Shown here piece after piece: positions 40,118-52,028 of a DNA stretch of 64,000 nt (positions are counted from its first letter, which is position 1; each line of letters starts with the position of its first letter). A program made the position numbers and the translations under genes. This DNA comes from Stentor roeselii (lineage: Eukaryota; Ciliophora; Heterotrichea; Heterotrichida; Stentoridae). Location: positions 117,970 through 181,969 of the forward strand of contig RSEH01000057.1 of assembly GCA_006503475.1 (NCBI GenBank). The letters are read 5' to 3'. The notes under the pieces were generated by a model. That model was not told where the DNA came from, did not search any database, and saw only the letters and a list, made by a program, of their open reading frames with translations.

Positions 40118-40451
40118 GATCAGGTACTGCAGAGTTAATAATGGTTAAATGGGTTAGATTAAGTGATTTATAGATAATTCAATTTATATGATCTTGAAGA
40201 AAAATTTACAAATTATTTAGGTGGTTGAAGCTATTTTTAAGTATTATAGGAAAGTTTTATATAATTTCAAAGATATTCATACGACTTTGAATCATATTGA
40301 AACTAGTATATTATATAGAACAGTAGAAATAAATTTATACTAGTGCTTTTATAGATAATTAATATGATGTTCTAATCTTTATCTTTAAATGGAGGTTTTT
40401 CTTATGAATTCAAATCCATTATGAATCTTAGTTAAAAATATAATTCTTATA
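40118..40451. other. AT-rich spacer before the RBR array
   Basis: 334 bp, no gene seen. Presumably holds the promoter of the first RBR gene. Confidence 0.6.
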
Positions 40452-41942
40452 ATGTTTTTTCCGAACTTTTGTTGCAGAAAAAACCAAGAACGTGCTCGAA
40501 GAAATTCTGAAAAGTCTCCTAAAATACTTGAGGTTGACAAAGAAAACCCACAATCCCAAGAAAAAAGTCAAATTAGTGATGAGTACCATGACAGTTGTCT
40601 GAATTGTTCCGCTCGAAGCATGATGAATCCTTCGAATTCCCCAATCCGCAATATGAAAGCATCTGAAATGGCTGACTTAACGCGACTACAATGTAACAAA
40701 TGTTCTCTCTGTTCAAATTGCATCTTCAATCTATTTGAAGAAAACCTGTCTTCGAAAAAAAAAATGACAATCTTATGTTGTGTGTGCAACCTTCACATCT
40801 CTTACAAGATCTTTGAACCCTTTATCCTCAAAGAAAACCTTTTAACATATTTAGAAGCCTTATCTAGACTCAAAATAATCAACTCTAAAAAGTTCATCTG
40901 TAATTATTGCTTTAAACTGAGTAAAACATTCAACGAAACTTCAGGCTTCTCGAACTGTGATCACTGCAGGACTAAAGCTTGTTTGAAATGTCTTCAATCT
41001 CACGACGAGACAGTTTCATGCAAGGAAAACTTTTTTAAAAATCAAGATTTCTGCGAAGTTTGCAAGAAAAACGAAAAATTCGAGTTAAACTGTGGTTGTT
41101 TCATTTGTCAGAAATGTCAATACTTAAACATAAAAGAACAAATCGAGTTCGACCCATATAATTCTCCGAAATGTAAAATTTGCCAAAAGGTCATTCCGAC
41201 TTATGACCAAGAAAATGTCTTTGGAAACAGACAAAAACTTATTCGCTTCAAAGAAGACTCACTTCTAGCTGTTAGGTTCCAGTGCATGATATGTTTAAAT
41301 AACATCATCGTCGACGGAAGCATCACTCTTTACTGTGGACATCGATACTGCAAGCCTTGCGTCACTTCTCATCTGAACGAAAGCATTCAAAGTTTACCAG
41401 TGAACTCAACATCTTTGAATTGTCCTTCTTGTTCACAAGAAATCAGTTTTCACATCATCAACAGTCTTTTAGAAGGGAAAATGGCTGAACTTTACCAGCA
41501 CAAACTACTGAAAAACTTGAAAAACCAGAAAAAAAATGAATTTCTGAAATTTTGTGATAGTTGTAATTATGGGGCTTTTATCAGTGTTGATGAAACAATA
41601 TTTAGATGTCCTGTTTGCAATAAAGAGATGTGTCCTAATTGTCATGGACCTGTTTCAGAAGACTGCTGTAAAAAAATGTTAATGATGAAGTCTTCGATTG
41701 GAAGTCTTGATGGACTTATTGTTTCTTGTCCGAATTGCGGGATTAAGATTTTCAAAGACGGTGGATGTAACTTTATGAAATGTGAATCTCGTAATTGCAC
41801 TCAAGGTTGGTTTTGCATGATTTGTAACAAGGTTTTGTTGGTAAGGGTTAGGTAGGAAAGTCAACATTTCTCACATTTTAAGAGATCTGGACCTTTTGGG
41901 CAGACTTGCAATACTATAGATAAAATTGAAGATACTATTTAG
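40452..41942 (+). CDS. RBR-type E3 ubiquitin ligase, array copy 1
   Basis: 491 aa from two exons (40452-41840 and 41856-41942). The second half is RING1 (278-327, CMICLNN...CGHRYCKPC...CPSC), IBR (about 350-405) and RING2 (426-485). In RING2 the catalytic cysteine of the RBR mechanism sits in FKDGGCNFMKC, as in parkin GGCMHMKC; the tail HFSHFKRSGPFGQTC closes the zinc site and needs the second exon. The first half (50-250) is a second, degenerate RING-IBR-RING-like Cys-rich module, so this is a double RBR. RBRs pass ubiquitin from E2 to their own Cys and then to substrate. Substrate unknown. Confidence 0.85.
41841..41855 (+). other. 15-nt intron in RBR copy 1
   Basis: GTAAGGGTTAGGTAG at a codon boundary, with in-frame TAG. 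Same position in all four copies. Confidence 0.92.
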
Positions 41943-42053
41943 ATAGATAGTTAAGGTATTGGTTTGTGGTCCTGTTTATATGACTGATGAAGATTCTTCA
42001 AGTTTATCTAGTTTTTCAAGGCTTCTAATGAATCATAACTAAGATACTAATAA

Positions 42054-43535
42054 ATGGGCTGCTGTATCTGCAAATTTTTCTGCAAAAAAAAAACTCCAGC
42101 AGCTGAAAGTCAGACTAATAGCGATTCAAACAAAAGTGAAAATAAACTTGGAATAGAAGACATTATTATTAACTCAGACAAAAGTTTCCAAACCCAAATC
42201 GAAATTAAAACCTTCGAATCAGCATCTGCGAACACTTTCTCAATCATTCTAGATTCATCCAGAAATAAATGCTATAAATGTGAAACTGACTCAGATTTAA
42301 TCCTCCTAGACTGCAAAAACTGCAATCTTTGCGAACAATGCATATTCGAAACTTTTCAAACTTCCTTAGAAAAAAAATTAAACCTTCTCTGTAATTGCAA
42401 GATTCCAGTTTCTTATCCAACATTCCAAGACTTTATCCTCGAAGAAAACCTTTTAAGTTACTTAGAACATCTTTCAAGCCTTTCCATTCGCCTGCCCTCA
42501 AAATATGCATGCACCTGTGGAAAAATCAACAAATCAAACAAATACGACCAATTTAATCAATGCGATTGTTTAAAGGTAAACTGCCTGAGATGTCTTCAAG
42601 AGCATGAATCTTCAGTCTCATGTTTGGAATTCTTCAAGTCAAGGCAAAAAACCTGCAAAATCTGTAAAACTGGAGCAATTTTCAATCTTCAATGCAAATG
42701 TTTGATTTGTCAAAAATGCTGTTTCGCCAACCTCAAAGAACAAATCAGCGACGACGCAGTGAGTCCTCTGCTATGCCCAGTCTGTTCGAAAATCCTTTCG
42801 AAAAACGACCAAGTTGAAGTCTGTGGAGGTTTAAAACGTCTGATCAAGTTACAAGAAGATTCTTTGTTAGCCATTCGATTCACTTGCTTGATTTGTTGGA
42901 AAGAAAAGACTGTGAACGGAAGCATAACTCTTTACTGTCAACATCGATTCTGCAAAAAATGTGTCAATCTTCATATAATCAATGAACTTAGCAGTCTCGC
43001 ATCGGATGAGACTCAAATTCAATGCCCGAGTTGCCCTGATTACATCAGCTATTATATAATTGACTCTATCCTTGAGGGAGAAGCATTGAAAAGATATCAT
43101 AAAAGACTTGTATTGAATGCGAGGCTTAGTATTGATGATCAATTCGTTAAGTATTGTGATGTTTGTGATTATACTGCTACTGTCCTCATGAGTGATCGTG
43201 AATTCACTTGTCCGAATTGTGATAAAAAAACTTGTGTCAAGTGTAATAAACCTTATTCAATTAACTGCTGTAATAGGCAAAGCTCTTCGAATTTCGGAGA
43301 TTTGAAGGATTTTATTGTCAAGTGTCCTCAATGTGGCTCTGCTGTTTTGAAGGAAAATGGATGCAACTTTTTAACTTGCTGCTGGCCTGATTGTAAGAAG
43401 GTTTCGTTTTGCTTTTTGTGTAAAAAGGTATTGGATGTAAGATTTATTTAGGCAAGTCAACATTATAGTCATTATAAGTTGTCGGGACCTTTTGGAATGA
43501 GCTGCAATAGTTTAGATGAGATTGATGATGATTAG
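42054..43535 (+). CDS. RBR-type E3 ubiquitin ligase, array copy 2
   Basis: 488 aa from exons 42054-43436 and 43452-43535. Same domain plan as copy 1. RING1 CLICWKEKTVNGSITLYCQH keeps the family spacing but has Q in place of G before H. RING2 has LKENGCNFLTC with the catalytic Cys kept, and the second exon adds HYSHYKLSGPFGMSC. The start MGCCICKFFCKK could be acylated, placing the ligase at a membrane. It is 111 bp after copy 1. Confidence 0.84.
43437..43451 (+). other. 15-nt intron in RBR copy 2
   Basis: GTAAGATTTATTTAG, codon-boundary, in-frame TAG. Confidence 0.92.
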
Positions 43536-43577
43536 TTAAGATTCAATGGATTAATCTGTCATTCTATAATTTAAACA

Positions 43578-45368
43578 ATGGGAGGGTGCTTTCCTAAATT
43601 ATCAAAACGAGCTAGAGTTTCATCAGAGATTAAAAACAAACAGTTAAATCATAAAAGAGGTGAATTGAATCAAGTCTCACAAGATATCCGGAAGGGTAAA
43701 GTCGGGAATAGCTTTGAAAGGCCTATAGACGATATTAGTTCAGATATAGGATTAAAATCAAGTGAAAATAGTTCATCATTGAAATTTGTTGAACCTCAAG
43801 GAGCTAAGATAGAGAATATCCAGGTTTCTAACTTTCGTAATCATTCGACAAATCTTGAAGAAGAAAAATACTCGAAAGATGAGTCTATCAAAAACGAATT
43901 CAAAATTGAAGAGCAGGATTCAATAAATAAAAATATATCAATAGAAAACTCTCTAAATAAAGGAAAACGAGCTGAAGAAGAACCTTCTAAAAACGATGAA
44001 GAACCAAATATTAATCTTTATAAAAAGAAAAATTTCGAAAAAGAACTCTTTCAAAACGATGAAGGAACAACAATTATTCAGAAAATTTGTAAGAAATGCG
44101 ATTCAATGGTAGAAAAAAGCGATCTTCACTGTTTATGTGGCATTTGCATATACTGTTCTAGCTGTGCCCTTGATATATTCAATAAAAAACTCCATTCAAC
44201 TAAAAATCGCCCGGTGACTTGCAATTGTGGTCTTTCAATTTCTTACCGCCTCTTACAGAACTTCGTGATAGAAGAAGACCTTTCATCATATCTCTCAAAA
44301 ATTTCCTCGTCAAACTTTAAAACTCCTAAAAAGTTCAATTGTAAATGTGGGACCCTCAAAGAAAAAATTGATAGAAAAAGCTTTTTTCATCAATGCGAAC
44401 AATGCAGCATAGTTTATTGTCTGAGATGTTTAGAAGAGCACGACCAGTCTTTTACTTGTAAAAAATACTTCAACTCAACAATCCCCAAATGCAAAATTTG
44501 CAAAGTAAATAAAATCGTTGATCACAGCTGCAAATGTCCGATATGCGAAAAGTGTTATTATCAAAGTGTTAAAGAGCAAATCCTTGACTTCCCTCTTGAT
44601 TTACCCTCTTGTCCTTCATGCAAAATCAAAATTCCGAAGTTTGAAATTTTTGAATTATTTGGAAATCAGACTCGTTTTATTAAGTTTCAAGAAGACTCAA
44701 TGTTGACTACTAGGTTTAATTGCCCAATCTGTTTTATGGATAAAGTGGTTGATGGAAGCTGTACACTTTACTGCGGTGATCGATACTGTTCCAAGTGCAT
44801 GAAAGAATATATTCAATCATCTCTTAACATCTTACCATCAAATTTAACTACGATTGCTTGTCCGAAGTGTGAAAAAGAGATAAGCTATCACATCATCAAC
44901 AGCCTTATCAGCAAAGAGGCTCTTGAACGTTATTACAAAAGACTTGTGAAGAATGCGAAGTTGATTGACAACCAGGAAGTCTTGAAATTTTGCAACCAAT
45001 GTGATTATGGAGCATTAGTTCAGATTGATATTAAACAGTTCGACTGTCCTGTCTGCAATAAAAGCATCTGTGCTAAGTGCAATAAACCTTTTAAGGAAAA
45101 CTGCTGCAAAAATGAACGGATTGATGTGGACTATTCAGGGTCTTTCAAGGACTTTATTGCCAGTTGTCCGAAATGTAATTCTCAGATCATGAAGGAAACT
45201 GGATGCAACTTTTTGCAATGCCCTTGGCCTGGATGTACTGCTGGCTTTTTCTGCTTTTTGTGTAAAAAAGAACTTAAAGTAAGAGAAATTTAGGTTGAAG
45301 ATCATTATAGTCATTATAAACTAACTGGACCTTTTGGGAATAGCTGTAATACTTTAGATGGGATTTAG
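43578..45368 (+). CDS. RBR-type E3 ubiquitin ligase, array copy 3
   Basis: 591 aa from exons 43578-45278 and 45294-45368. It has a longer polar N-terminal extension (about 160 aa, Glu/Lys/Asn rich) than copies 1 and 2, then the same double RBR. RING1 CPICFMDKVVDGSCTLYCGD has Asp where others have His. RING2 MKETGCNFLQC keeps the catalytic Cys; the tail HYSHYKLTGPFGNSC is on exon 2. The Gly2 start MGGCFPKL is a possible acylation site. Confidence 0.84.
45279..45293 (+). other. 15-nt intron in RBR copy 3
   Basis: GTAAGAGAAATTTAG, codon-boundary, in-frame TAG. Confidence 0.92.
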
Positions 45369-45610
45369 AAGTTTAGTGGTAATAGTTTAGGTTTGTTTTA
45401 AGGTGATTTCGAAAGGTTTTAATGGATTAGGGATTGATTTATTCAAGTAATTAAAATTCCATCACTATTATATAATAAAAATTACAATTATTCTATATTT
45501 TATTAAATTATTCCTGGTGAACTTAATTAAATTTATCAACTTACTTGTAAAGAATCATGAAATTTTTGATTATTCTTAATCAAGTCTATTTAGGTTCCAT
45601 TATAATTATT

Positions 45611-47749
45611 ATGATTCGGCTCATCAAGTTAATTTGCTGTTGTTGTAAAAAAAATTCAAACGGAAAACGCAAGGTGACAAATGCGGTAAACAAAGATCAA
45701 AGAGTAGAATATATTCCAAATTCAGAAGGCTTTCGAAACAATTTAATCAACCCATCAGATGATGACTATAATTCATTCGAAAGTAATAAAAAGTCGAATA
45801 AGTCAATGAAAAACTCATATTATAAACTTAATCATTGCTCAATGGAAAGCTTTGAAATTGTCGATCAAATCCCAGTCTCCAATACTCTCAAAATTTCGAA
45901 AAACAGCTATAAAAGAATATTAAACCACAAAAATGAAGCTTTCTCTGAATTTCCACTATACCATAATCAATGTATATCTCTAGATAAAGAAAATACAGAG
46001 GAAAATTCAAAACTTGAATTATTTCATGCAAATAGTTTAAAAGAACCAGCTAATCATTCTATTCAAGAAATAAAAGTCAAACATTCTAAAGATTTAAAAA
46101 AAAATTCAAATGTTAGAAGTTTTATTAGATCTGTCACACCTTCTAAAAGCCTTCGAATTAAAACACCCTTTGAAGCATTCAATGAAGAGGAAGAGCAGAT
46201 AAAAAATCCTAAAACATCTCGAAAATTTGATGTTAAAGAATATAATGAATTACTTCATGTAAACAAAGAAGAGTGCATTTTTATGCATTTTTATCAGCCA
46301 CTTGAAGTAAAATCGAATAGCGAAGAAATGAAAAGCTATAAAAAAATAGAAGAATCAAAAGATGAAGTGCAAAGTTATCAGTCACATAAAGAAAATAATG
46401 ATGAAATCGAAATTTTACCGAAAAAATTTGAAGAAAACAAAATTTATTCGATTTTTGGATGCTTTGAATGTGGACAGAATCTGCAATCTGAAGAGGATTA
46501 CTTAAAATCAAGCTGTAATTATTGTGTTTATTGTGAAACTTGCACTCAAAAATTATTTACTGAAAACTTAAATAGTCTTTCAAATAAGCCTGTATCTTGC
46601 AAATGCAATCTTCCGATTTCTTATCTCATTTTAGAAAAATATCTACAAAGGGATGAACTAAATTCTTATCTGATGAAAATTTCAGGATCTCAATTCGAGT
46701 TCCCTGAAAAAATTAAGTGTAAGTGCAATTACATTCAAGTAATTGAGATGGGAAAAATGATTGTTTTTTGTGAGTCATGTGAAAAGATTATTTGTACTAG
46801 GTGCTTAGAAGGGCATGATGAAAATTTAAGCTGTTGGGAATATTATAGATCTAATATCAAAAAATGTAAGATTTGTAAAATTAATAAGAAGATAGAATTA
46901 CCTTGTCATTGCGATGCTTGTAAAAAGTGCTATTTTGAGAGTGTTAAACAACAAATTCTTGATTTTCCTGATAAAAATCCAATATGTCCTTTATGTGAAG
47001 TTTCCATACCAAAATCCAAACAACATGAACTATTCGGTGGTCAAAATCGTTTTATCGAGTTTCAATCAGATTCTTTTCTAACATCAAGATTTACCTGCCC
47101 AATCTGCTACATGTATAAAGTGGTAGACGGGTGCATCACACTTTACTGCACCGACCGTTTCTGTTCAAACTGCATAAGAAGCTACTTAGAATCCACTCTC
47201 GACAATTTGAGTTTGCATGTGACATCAGTTCCTTGTCCAATCTGCAATAAATCAATAAGTTACTTTATAATCGCGAGCCTTCTCAGCATCGAATCCCTGA
47301 ACCGTTATCATAGACGACTGATAAAAAACACAAAAGCAATCAACTCTCAAGAAGTTTTAAAATTTTGCAACCAATGCGATTTCGGAGCATTCGTTCAAAT
47401 TGATATCGAGAAGTTTGACTGTCCAGTTTGCAATAAAAGCATCTGTGCCAAGTGCAACAAGCCGTTCACTGAGAACTGCTGTCGATATGAATCAGTGAAT
47501 TCAATGATGTCAGGATCTTTCAAAGAAAATCTCACGAAATGCCCAAGATGCAAAAGCAAGATCATGAAAGAAACAGGTTGCAACTTTTTAAAGTGTGGAT
47601 GGCCTGAATGCACTGGAGAGTATTTTTGCTTTTTATGTAACAAAGAACTGAAGGTAAAAAGTATTTAGCTGGAAGACCATTACAGTCATTATAAACTGAC
47701 GGGTCCTTTCGGAGACAGCTGCAATACTTTAGATAGAATAAAAGACTGA
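45611..47749 (+). CDS. RBR-type E3 ubiquitin ligase, array copy 4
   Basis: 707 aa from the ATG at 45611 (MIRLIKLICCCCKK), whose Cys-rich start resembles copies 1 and 2; an upstream in-frame ATG at 45557 would add 18 hydrophobic residues. Exons 45611-47653 and 47669-47749. The N-terminal polar extension is the longest of the four (about 270 aa). The C-terminal half repeats copy 3 closely, for example FDCPVCNKSICAKCNKPF in the IBR. RING2 MKETGCNFLKC keeps the catalytic Cys and exon 2 adds HYSHYKLTGPFGDSC. Confidence 0.83.
47654..47668 (+). other. 15-nt intron in RBR copy 4
   Basis: GTAAAAAGTATTTAG, codon-boundary, in-frame TAG. Confidence 0.92.
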
Positions 47750-47801
47750 GCATATTACTTTATGAAACTTTAATTTTACCATTCCTTAAAAATCTTAAAT
47801 A

Positions 47802-50120
47802 ATGTCTGAAACTTTTTCAAACCTAATCGATTTCACCTCGCTGATAAAAGTCATCCAAAAGCATCAAAACCTGCTTAATCGGCATGAGTCACTTCATGAG
47901 GACCAGTCCTTATTCAAAGCTCAAAACACTTCCAAACTGCAAGCAATAGAAAAAACTATTTCAGATTTACAGTCTCAGTCAAAGTCTTTCACTTCAGGCT
48001 TGCTAAGCATTTCGAAAATAGAAGAAAAACTGGCTTCTTGGTCTGAGCGTTTTCGGTCATTTGAAGAAGGACAGTTCGAGTTGAAGTCAAAAATCAAGTC
48101 GCTTGAAGACCATTACGAGAAAAAGTTTGAAGAACAGAGGATCAATCATGTCAAACAACTTTCAATGGTCGAGAACTCGTTTTTGAGGACTATTGAGGAA
48201 AGGTTTTCAAAACTTTCATTTGAAATCAAGTCGGGCTGCAACCAGAACTCTGAAGAAATTGAAGTTATTAAAGAAAGGATGTTTGAATGGGAAAATGATA
48301 CAAAAGCGAAAAATCAACCGGTTGAAGCGAAAAAGTATCAGAGAAGTTTTAGCAGTCTTAATTTGATTTCTAGGATTGAAGATCTTGAACTTGCGCTGAG
48401 TAATTTGGAAGAGTTTAAAGGGGGAAATGCTTTTGAGGATAAAAAAGGAGAGAGTCTTGGAAGGAGTCCGAGGGATATCTTAGGGGTGAGAGAAATGTGG
48501 GACAAAATCCAAAGTGAATTACATGAAACAGTAAAAAAAGAAGTAGTCTCCCAAATCAATCAACTCAATCTCGAAGAAAAATCCCAAAACCATTTAGTCC
48601 CCGAAACAAAAGAATCCTCATTCTCAGGCCGCAAAGGCCTACGAAACGCAACACACAAGATCGATTCAGATTTACTAGGCCTCGAACGCAAGATCCTAAG
48701 TCTCGACGAAAAATTATCCGAAATGCAAAAAAGACATTCAATGATCTCATTTCCAGAGACATCCTTAAAGCCCTTACAAATCCCGAAGCCTGCCTTGATA
48801 TCAAAAGTTTCACTCGAAGTGCAAGACGAAAGTTCCGAAGAAGAACAGTCACCAAACCGTTCATCCAGCTTGACTTTTCCGTTCCAACTCCATCAAATCA
48901 GCGAGGACTTAGAAAAGATCAAGAAAAATCTTCCACTAATGATGTACAAGTCAGAACTAGAAGAGATTCTTTCACAATTTTCTAAAAAAATCAGAGATAC
49001 TCGAAAACCTTTCCCAGAGCCAGAAGATTTCAACCCGAAAATCCAAGAACAAGACCAACGACTGAACATTTTCTGGAAAAATCTTGGAACTTTAAATGAA
49101 AAACACGCTTTGATCGAATCTAAGCTCCAGAAACTTTCAGATAACTTCGACGGCCTTTCTGAATTACTTAAACTTGAAAGTCATTCTCACATCAAGTCAG
49201 CAGAAGAGTCTTTAAACCTGAAACTGGCAGATATGAAGTCAAGTGTCGAGCGATGTTTAAAGTCAGCTCATGAAGTCCCTGCCATGCATAACGAGCAGTA
49301 TTTTCGTTCAATGATTCTTTCACTTCGCAATGAAATCCAGGCACTTAAAGACGAGTCTGAATCTCGTAAGTCGAAACATTGTTCACCGATTCCACTCGAC
49401 GCACAAATCGAACTTGAGGAGATTCAAGAGCCGCTTCAGCTGGGAATGGTCCACTCGATACTCAAGCAGCATGAAACCGCCATTCGACTTTTAGCGAATA
49501 AAACCTTTCCAAGACCTGAAGACCAGAAAACCGCTTCGGACTCAGTTGACTACTTGAGCCACTTGGAGGACCTGAAGAAGGAAATGAAAGAAATCCTGTC
49601 GAAACAAGATGAAAAGCAAAATCTTTCAAATAAAGACTTGGAAATCATTGAAAATATTTTAAATTCTCTGGAATCCAAGATAGGAAAAGAAGAACTGAGT
49701 CAAATGGCTGAGAAAAACGAACTTCATAAGATATACAGAATGCTTAAAAGACGAATTGACGAACTTGCCCTGGCAGTTCAAAGGAAAAATGAAGCGGCTA
49801 ACAAGGACGAAGCTTGTTTTTTGAAAAGAAAGGTCAACTGTGAATGCGCCAGTTGTGGGCAGCTGGTTCCTGAAAGGGTTGAAGGAAGACTGGTATATGA
49901 AAGTTGGAATAAATTTCCAGTAAAGACGCCGAATAACGCGACAGGATTTTCACGGATACTGAACAGTTTAGTTTTAAGTCCTTCTGGAGGACTTGTACTT
50001 CCAAGAGAAGGCAGATCTGCGTCGACACTTGAGATGATCAGCCCCACGCAGGTCACAGTCAAGTCCAAGACAAGAAAAGTGAGCACCAGGACGGCTGCCG
50101 TAAAACCAAAACTTATCTAG
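47802..50120 (+). CDS. Long coiled-coil protein, QRICH2/DUF4795-like C-terminus
   Basis: 772 aa. Most of the chain is coiled coil (repeated E/K/Q/L heptads). Near the end, CECASCGQLVPERVEGRL followed by a polar tail recalls the Cys-pair region of DUF4795 proteins such as QRICH2, a sperm-flagellum protein. If right, an axonemal or ciliary role is likely. The similarity is short and remembered, so the family call is weak, while the coiled coil is plain. Its stop is 8 nt from the stop of the convergent gene. Confidence 0.55.
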   Translation: MSETFSNLIDFTSLIKVIQKHQNLLNRHESLHEDQSLFKAQNTSKLQAIEKTISDLQSQSKSFTSGLLSISKIEEKLASWSERFRSFEEGQFELKSKIKSLEDHYEKKFEEQRINHVKQLSMVENSFLRTIEERFSKLSFEIKSGCNQNSEEIEVIKERMFEWENDTKAKNQPVEAKKYQRSFSSLNLISRIEDLELALSNLEEFKGGNAFEDKKGESLGRSPRDILGVREMWDKIQSELHETVKKEVVSQINQLNLEEKSQNHLVPETKESSFSGRKGLRNATHKIDSDLLGLERKILSLDEKLSEMQKRHSMISFPETSLKPLQIPKPALISKVSLEVQDESSEEEQSPNRSSSLTFPFQLHQISEDLEKIKKNLPLMMYKSELEEILSQFSKKIRDTRKPFPEPEDFNPKIQEQDQRLNIFWKNLGTLNEKHALIESKLQKLSDNFDGLSELLKLESHSHIKSAEESLNLKLADMKSSVERCLKSAHEVPAMHNEQYFRSMILSLRNEIQALKDESESRKSKHCSPIPLDAQIELEEIQEPLQLGMVHSILKQHETAIRLLANKTFPRPEDQKTASDSVDYLSHLEDLKKEMKEILSKQDEKQNLSNKDLEIIENILNSLESKIGKEELSQMAEKNELHKIYRMLKRRIDELALAVQRKNEAANKDEACFLKRKVNCECASCGQLVPERVEGRLVYESWNKFPVKTPNNATGFSRILNSLVLSPSGGLVLPREGRSASTLEMISPTQVTVKSKTRKVSTRTAAVKPKLI

Positions 50121-50128
50121 TCAATAAC

Positions 50129-51136
50129 TTAACTTTTTCCATTTATCACTACAAGAAACTCTTCTTCTCCAAAGCACAGGATTTTTCCTGGGGTCATTGA
50201 TAAAGGATATGAATTTTTCTTCTTATAAGTACTCTTCGTGTGCAGTGACCTGAAGACTTTTAAATTAGTAAGACTTGATATTATCCAGCCTTTCTCTTCT
50301 GGAAAGATTTTGTAAATTGCCTTCGCTGTTTTAGTGCTGTTTAATGCAAATTGTCCTTCTTGGTCCACATGTAAATTTTTTTCTCCTGTCACTTGTTGGC
50401 TGAAGTTCTGAGAATCTGGAAGATAGTACTTCAGGGTCAGTTTTGACTTTTTTACATAAGGGATTATTTGGGCATTCGATATTTGGAATATGTGCTCGTT
50501 TATCAGTCTGGAGCTGGAGGAAACCTCGAAAGAGTTTAGACTTTCTGCTTGGATTTTCATCAGGAAATGACCTTTCAAGTAACTCATTTCCACATCTTGT
50601 GAATTGATGGAAAATGATTTTGATTCATTGCTGGAGTTTGGGGTAAACTCGTATTCTTTTTCATCACTTTTTAGAAGAATCGATACTTTAGGGGGTAAGA
50701 TTTGGAAGTCTAAAGAAATGCAAGGTTGGTTTACTTCACCTTCAGGATTCAATCCGAACTTTACGATGTCGCCATCTGCTTCAAAAGGAAAGACTTCTTC
50801 AAGTCGTGAAGGTTGATCAGTTTTAATCTCAGGCTCTGGTTTCAAATGCTTGCTTTCTTCATTCAGTGCAGGTATAGAATTATTCATTTTATTACGAGAC
50901 TCTCCAGTTTTAAGAGACTCTTCACTGATCGATGAATTAAGAATTTCTTTTGAACTTAAGTGATCATCAATGAAAGTGATGAAATTGTTGAAATTCTGAT
51001 CAAGTTCCAGTTTCGCGTAGGAATGAGCTTTGTTGATGAAGCCGCTGAGAATATTTTTAACTTCGTGATTTTTATTGGACTGTTTGCTTTCAAGTCTTTG
51101 ATTGATTAGGCCGAGAGAACCTTGCAAGGAAGACAT
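50129..51136 (-). CDS. Unknown protein
   Basis: 335 aa, no introns. Residues 1-90 are helical; 90-130 are acidic and disordered. The C-terminal 200 residues have many beta strands and might form an Ig- or FHA-like sandwich (PKVSILLKSDEKEYEFTPNS), but no family is recognised. No signal peptide or membrane segment. Convergent with the upstream coiled-coil gene. Confidence 0.6.
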   Translation of the reverse strand: MSSLQGSLGLINQRLESKQSNKNHEVKNILSGFINKAHSYAKLELDQNFNNFITFIDDHLSSKEILNSSISEESLKTGESRNKMNNSIPALNEESKHLKPEPEIKTDQPSRLEEVFPFEADGDIVKFGLNPEGEVNQPCISLDFQILPPKVSILLKSDEKEYEFTPNSSNESKSFSINSQDVEMSYLKGHFLMKIQAESLNSFEVSSSSRLINEHIFQISNAQIIPYVKKSKLTLKYYLPDSQNFSQQVTGEKNLHVDQEGQFALNSTKTAKAIYKIFPEEKGWIISSLTNLKVFRSLHTKSTYKKKNSYPLSMTPGKILCFGEEEFLVVINGKS

Positions 51137-51530
51137 TTATAATGTGCATCAAAACTAGAGAAAACTGTGGAATGAAGAGTTGATGATTAAGGTAGTTGTT
51201 GGTTTCTGTGAGTGGATCTGGAATTTTAATGAGAAATCAACTGATTTCATAGCAGGTGCCCATGACATTAAAAACATTAAGTTTAGATACAATATGATTG
51301 TGATATATTTTCTTGATTTTTGAAGAATATTTGATTTTGAATGTTTTTAACTCCAAAAATTTGCATTTTTGTAGGATAAATTATTTGTTTTATAATATAA
51401 AAAACATCCAAAATTATTTGAAGAGATTATCACAATCTACTCAATTTATGTACTTTCAAAACATCTAATATCGAAACTTCCTAATTTCTCATAAATCCTC
51501 ATCTAATCAATTGATTTTCATTCAATATTA
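51137..51530. other. AT-rich intergenic region
   Basis: 394 bp between two minus-strand genes. Should include the promoter of the unknown gene to its left. Nothing else recognised. Confidence 0.6.
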
Positions 51531-51854
51531 TTATTTTCCTCTGGTGTTCAACACTTTTCTAACATTCGCTTCACGTTTCGATTTAGCAGCACTTCTTCTA
51601 GTTTGTTTAGAACTGTCTTCTTTTTCGAACTCAGGAAGTTTGATTGACCAGTACTTTTCCAAGATAATCTTTATATCTTCGATCTCCAGAGACGAGCTTT
51701 CGCGAAGAGAGGCCGACTTGCAAGCCAGTTCCATGACTCTGATGAAGAAGTCCTCACCAAGTTTCAAAAGTAAATCTTCAGCAGCAGGGTCAAAAAGAGT
51801 TCCTTTCCTGTACATCTGCTGAAGTTCCTTACGAGAAATGAGACTTTCAGACAT
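51531..51854 (-). CDS. TAF12: TFIID subunit TAF12
   Basis: 107 aa. It is a histone-fold protein that pairs with TAF4 in TFIID and with ADA1 in SAGA. The fold is seen as RKELQQMYRKGTLFDPAAED, LLKLGEDFFIRVMELACKSA and SSLEIEDIKIILEKYWSIKLP, which match the family (L..DDFxxxVxxxAxxLAxxRxSxTLExxDVxxxLExxW). Only the fold plus a short basic tail are present, so it is shorter than human TAF12 (161 aa) at the N-terminus. Confidence 0.87.
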   Translation of the reverse strand: MSESLISRKELQQMYRKGTLFDPAAEDLLLKLGEDFFIRVMELACKSASLRESSSLEIEDIKIILEKYWSIKLPEFEKEDSSKQTRRSAAKSKREANVRKVLNTRGK

Positions 51855-52028
51855 TATTATAAGTTCGGGGGATTTGAGATAATTTCAAAGGCAGTTAGGA
51901 ATAAGTTCTTTAAACAATGAGAAAAAGATTGATTTTAGTCAAAAAACTCTTGAACAGAAAAATTTTTTATTCGTTTTGTTAAGGCTCGCTGATCAATGAT
52001 TTCTTAATGCCAGCCTCAACATTCATAA

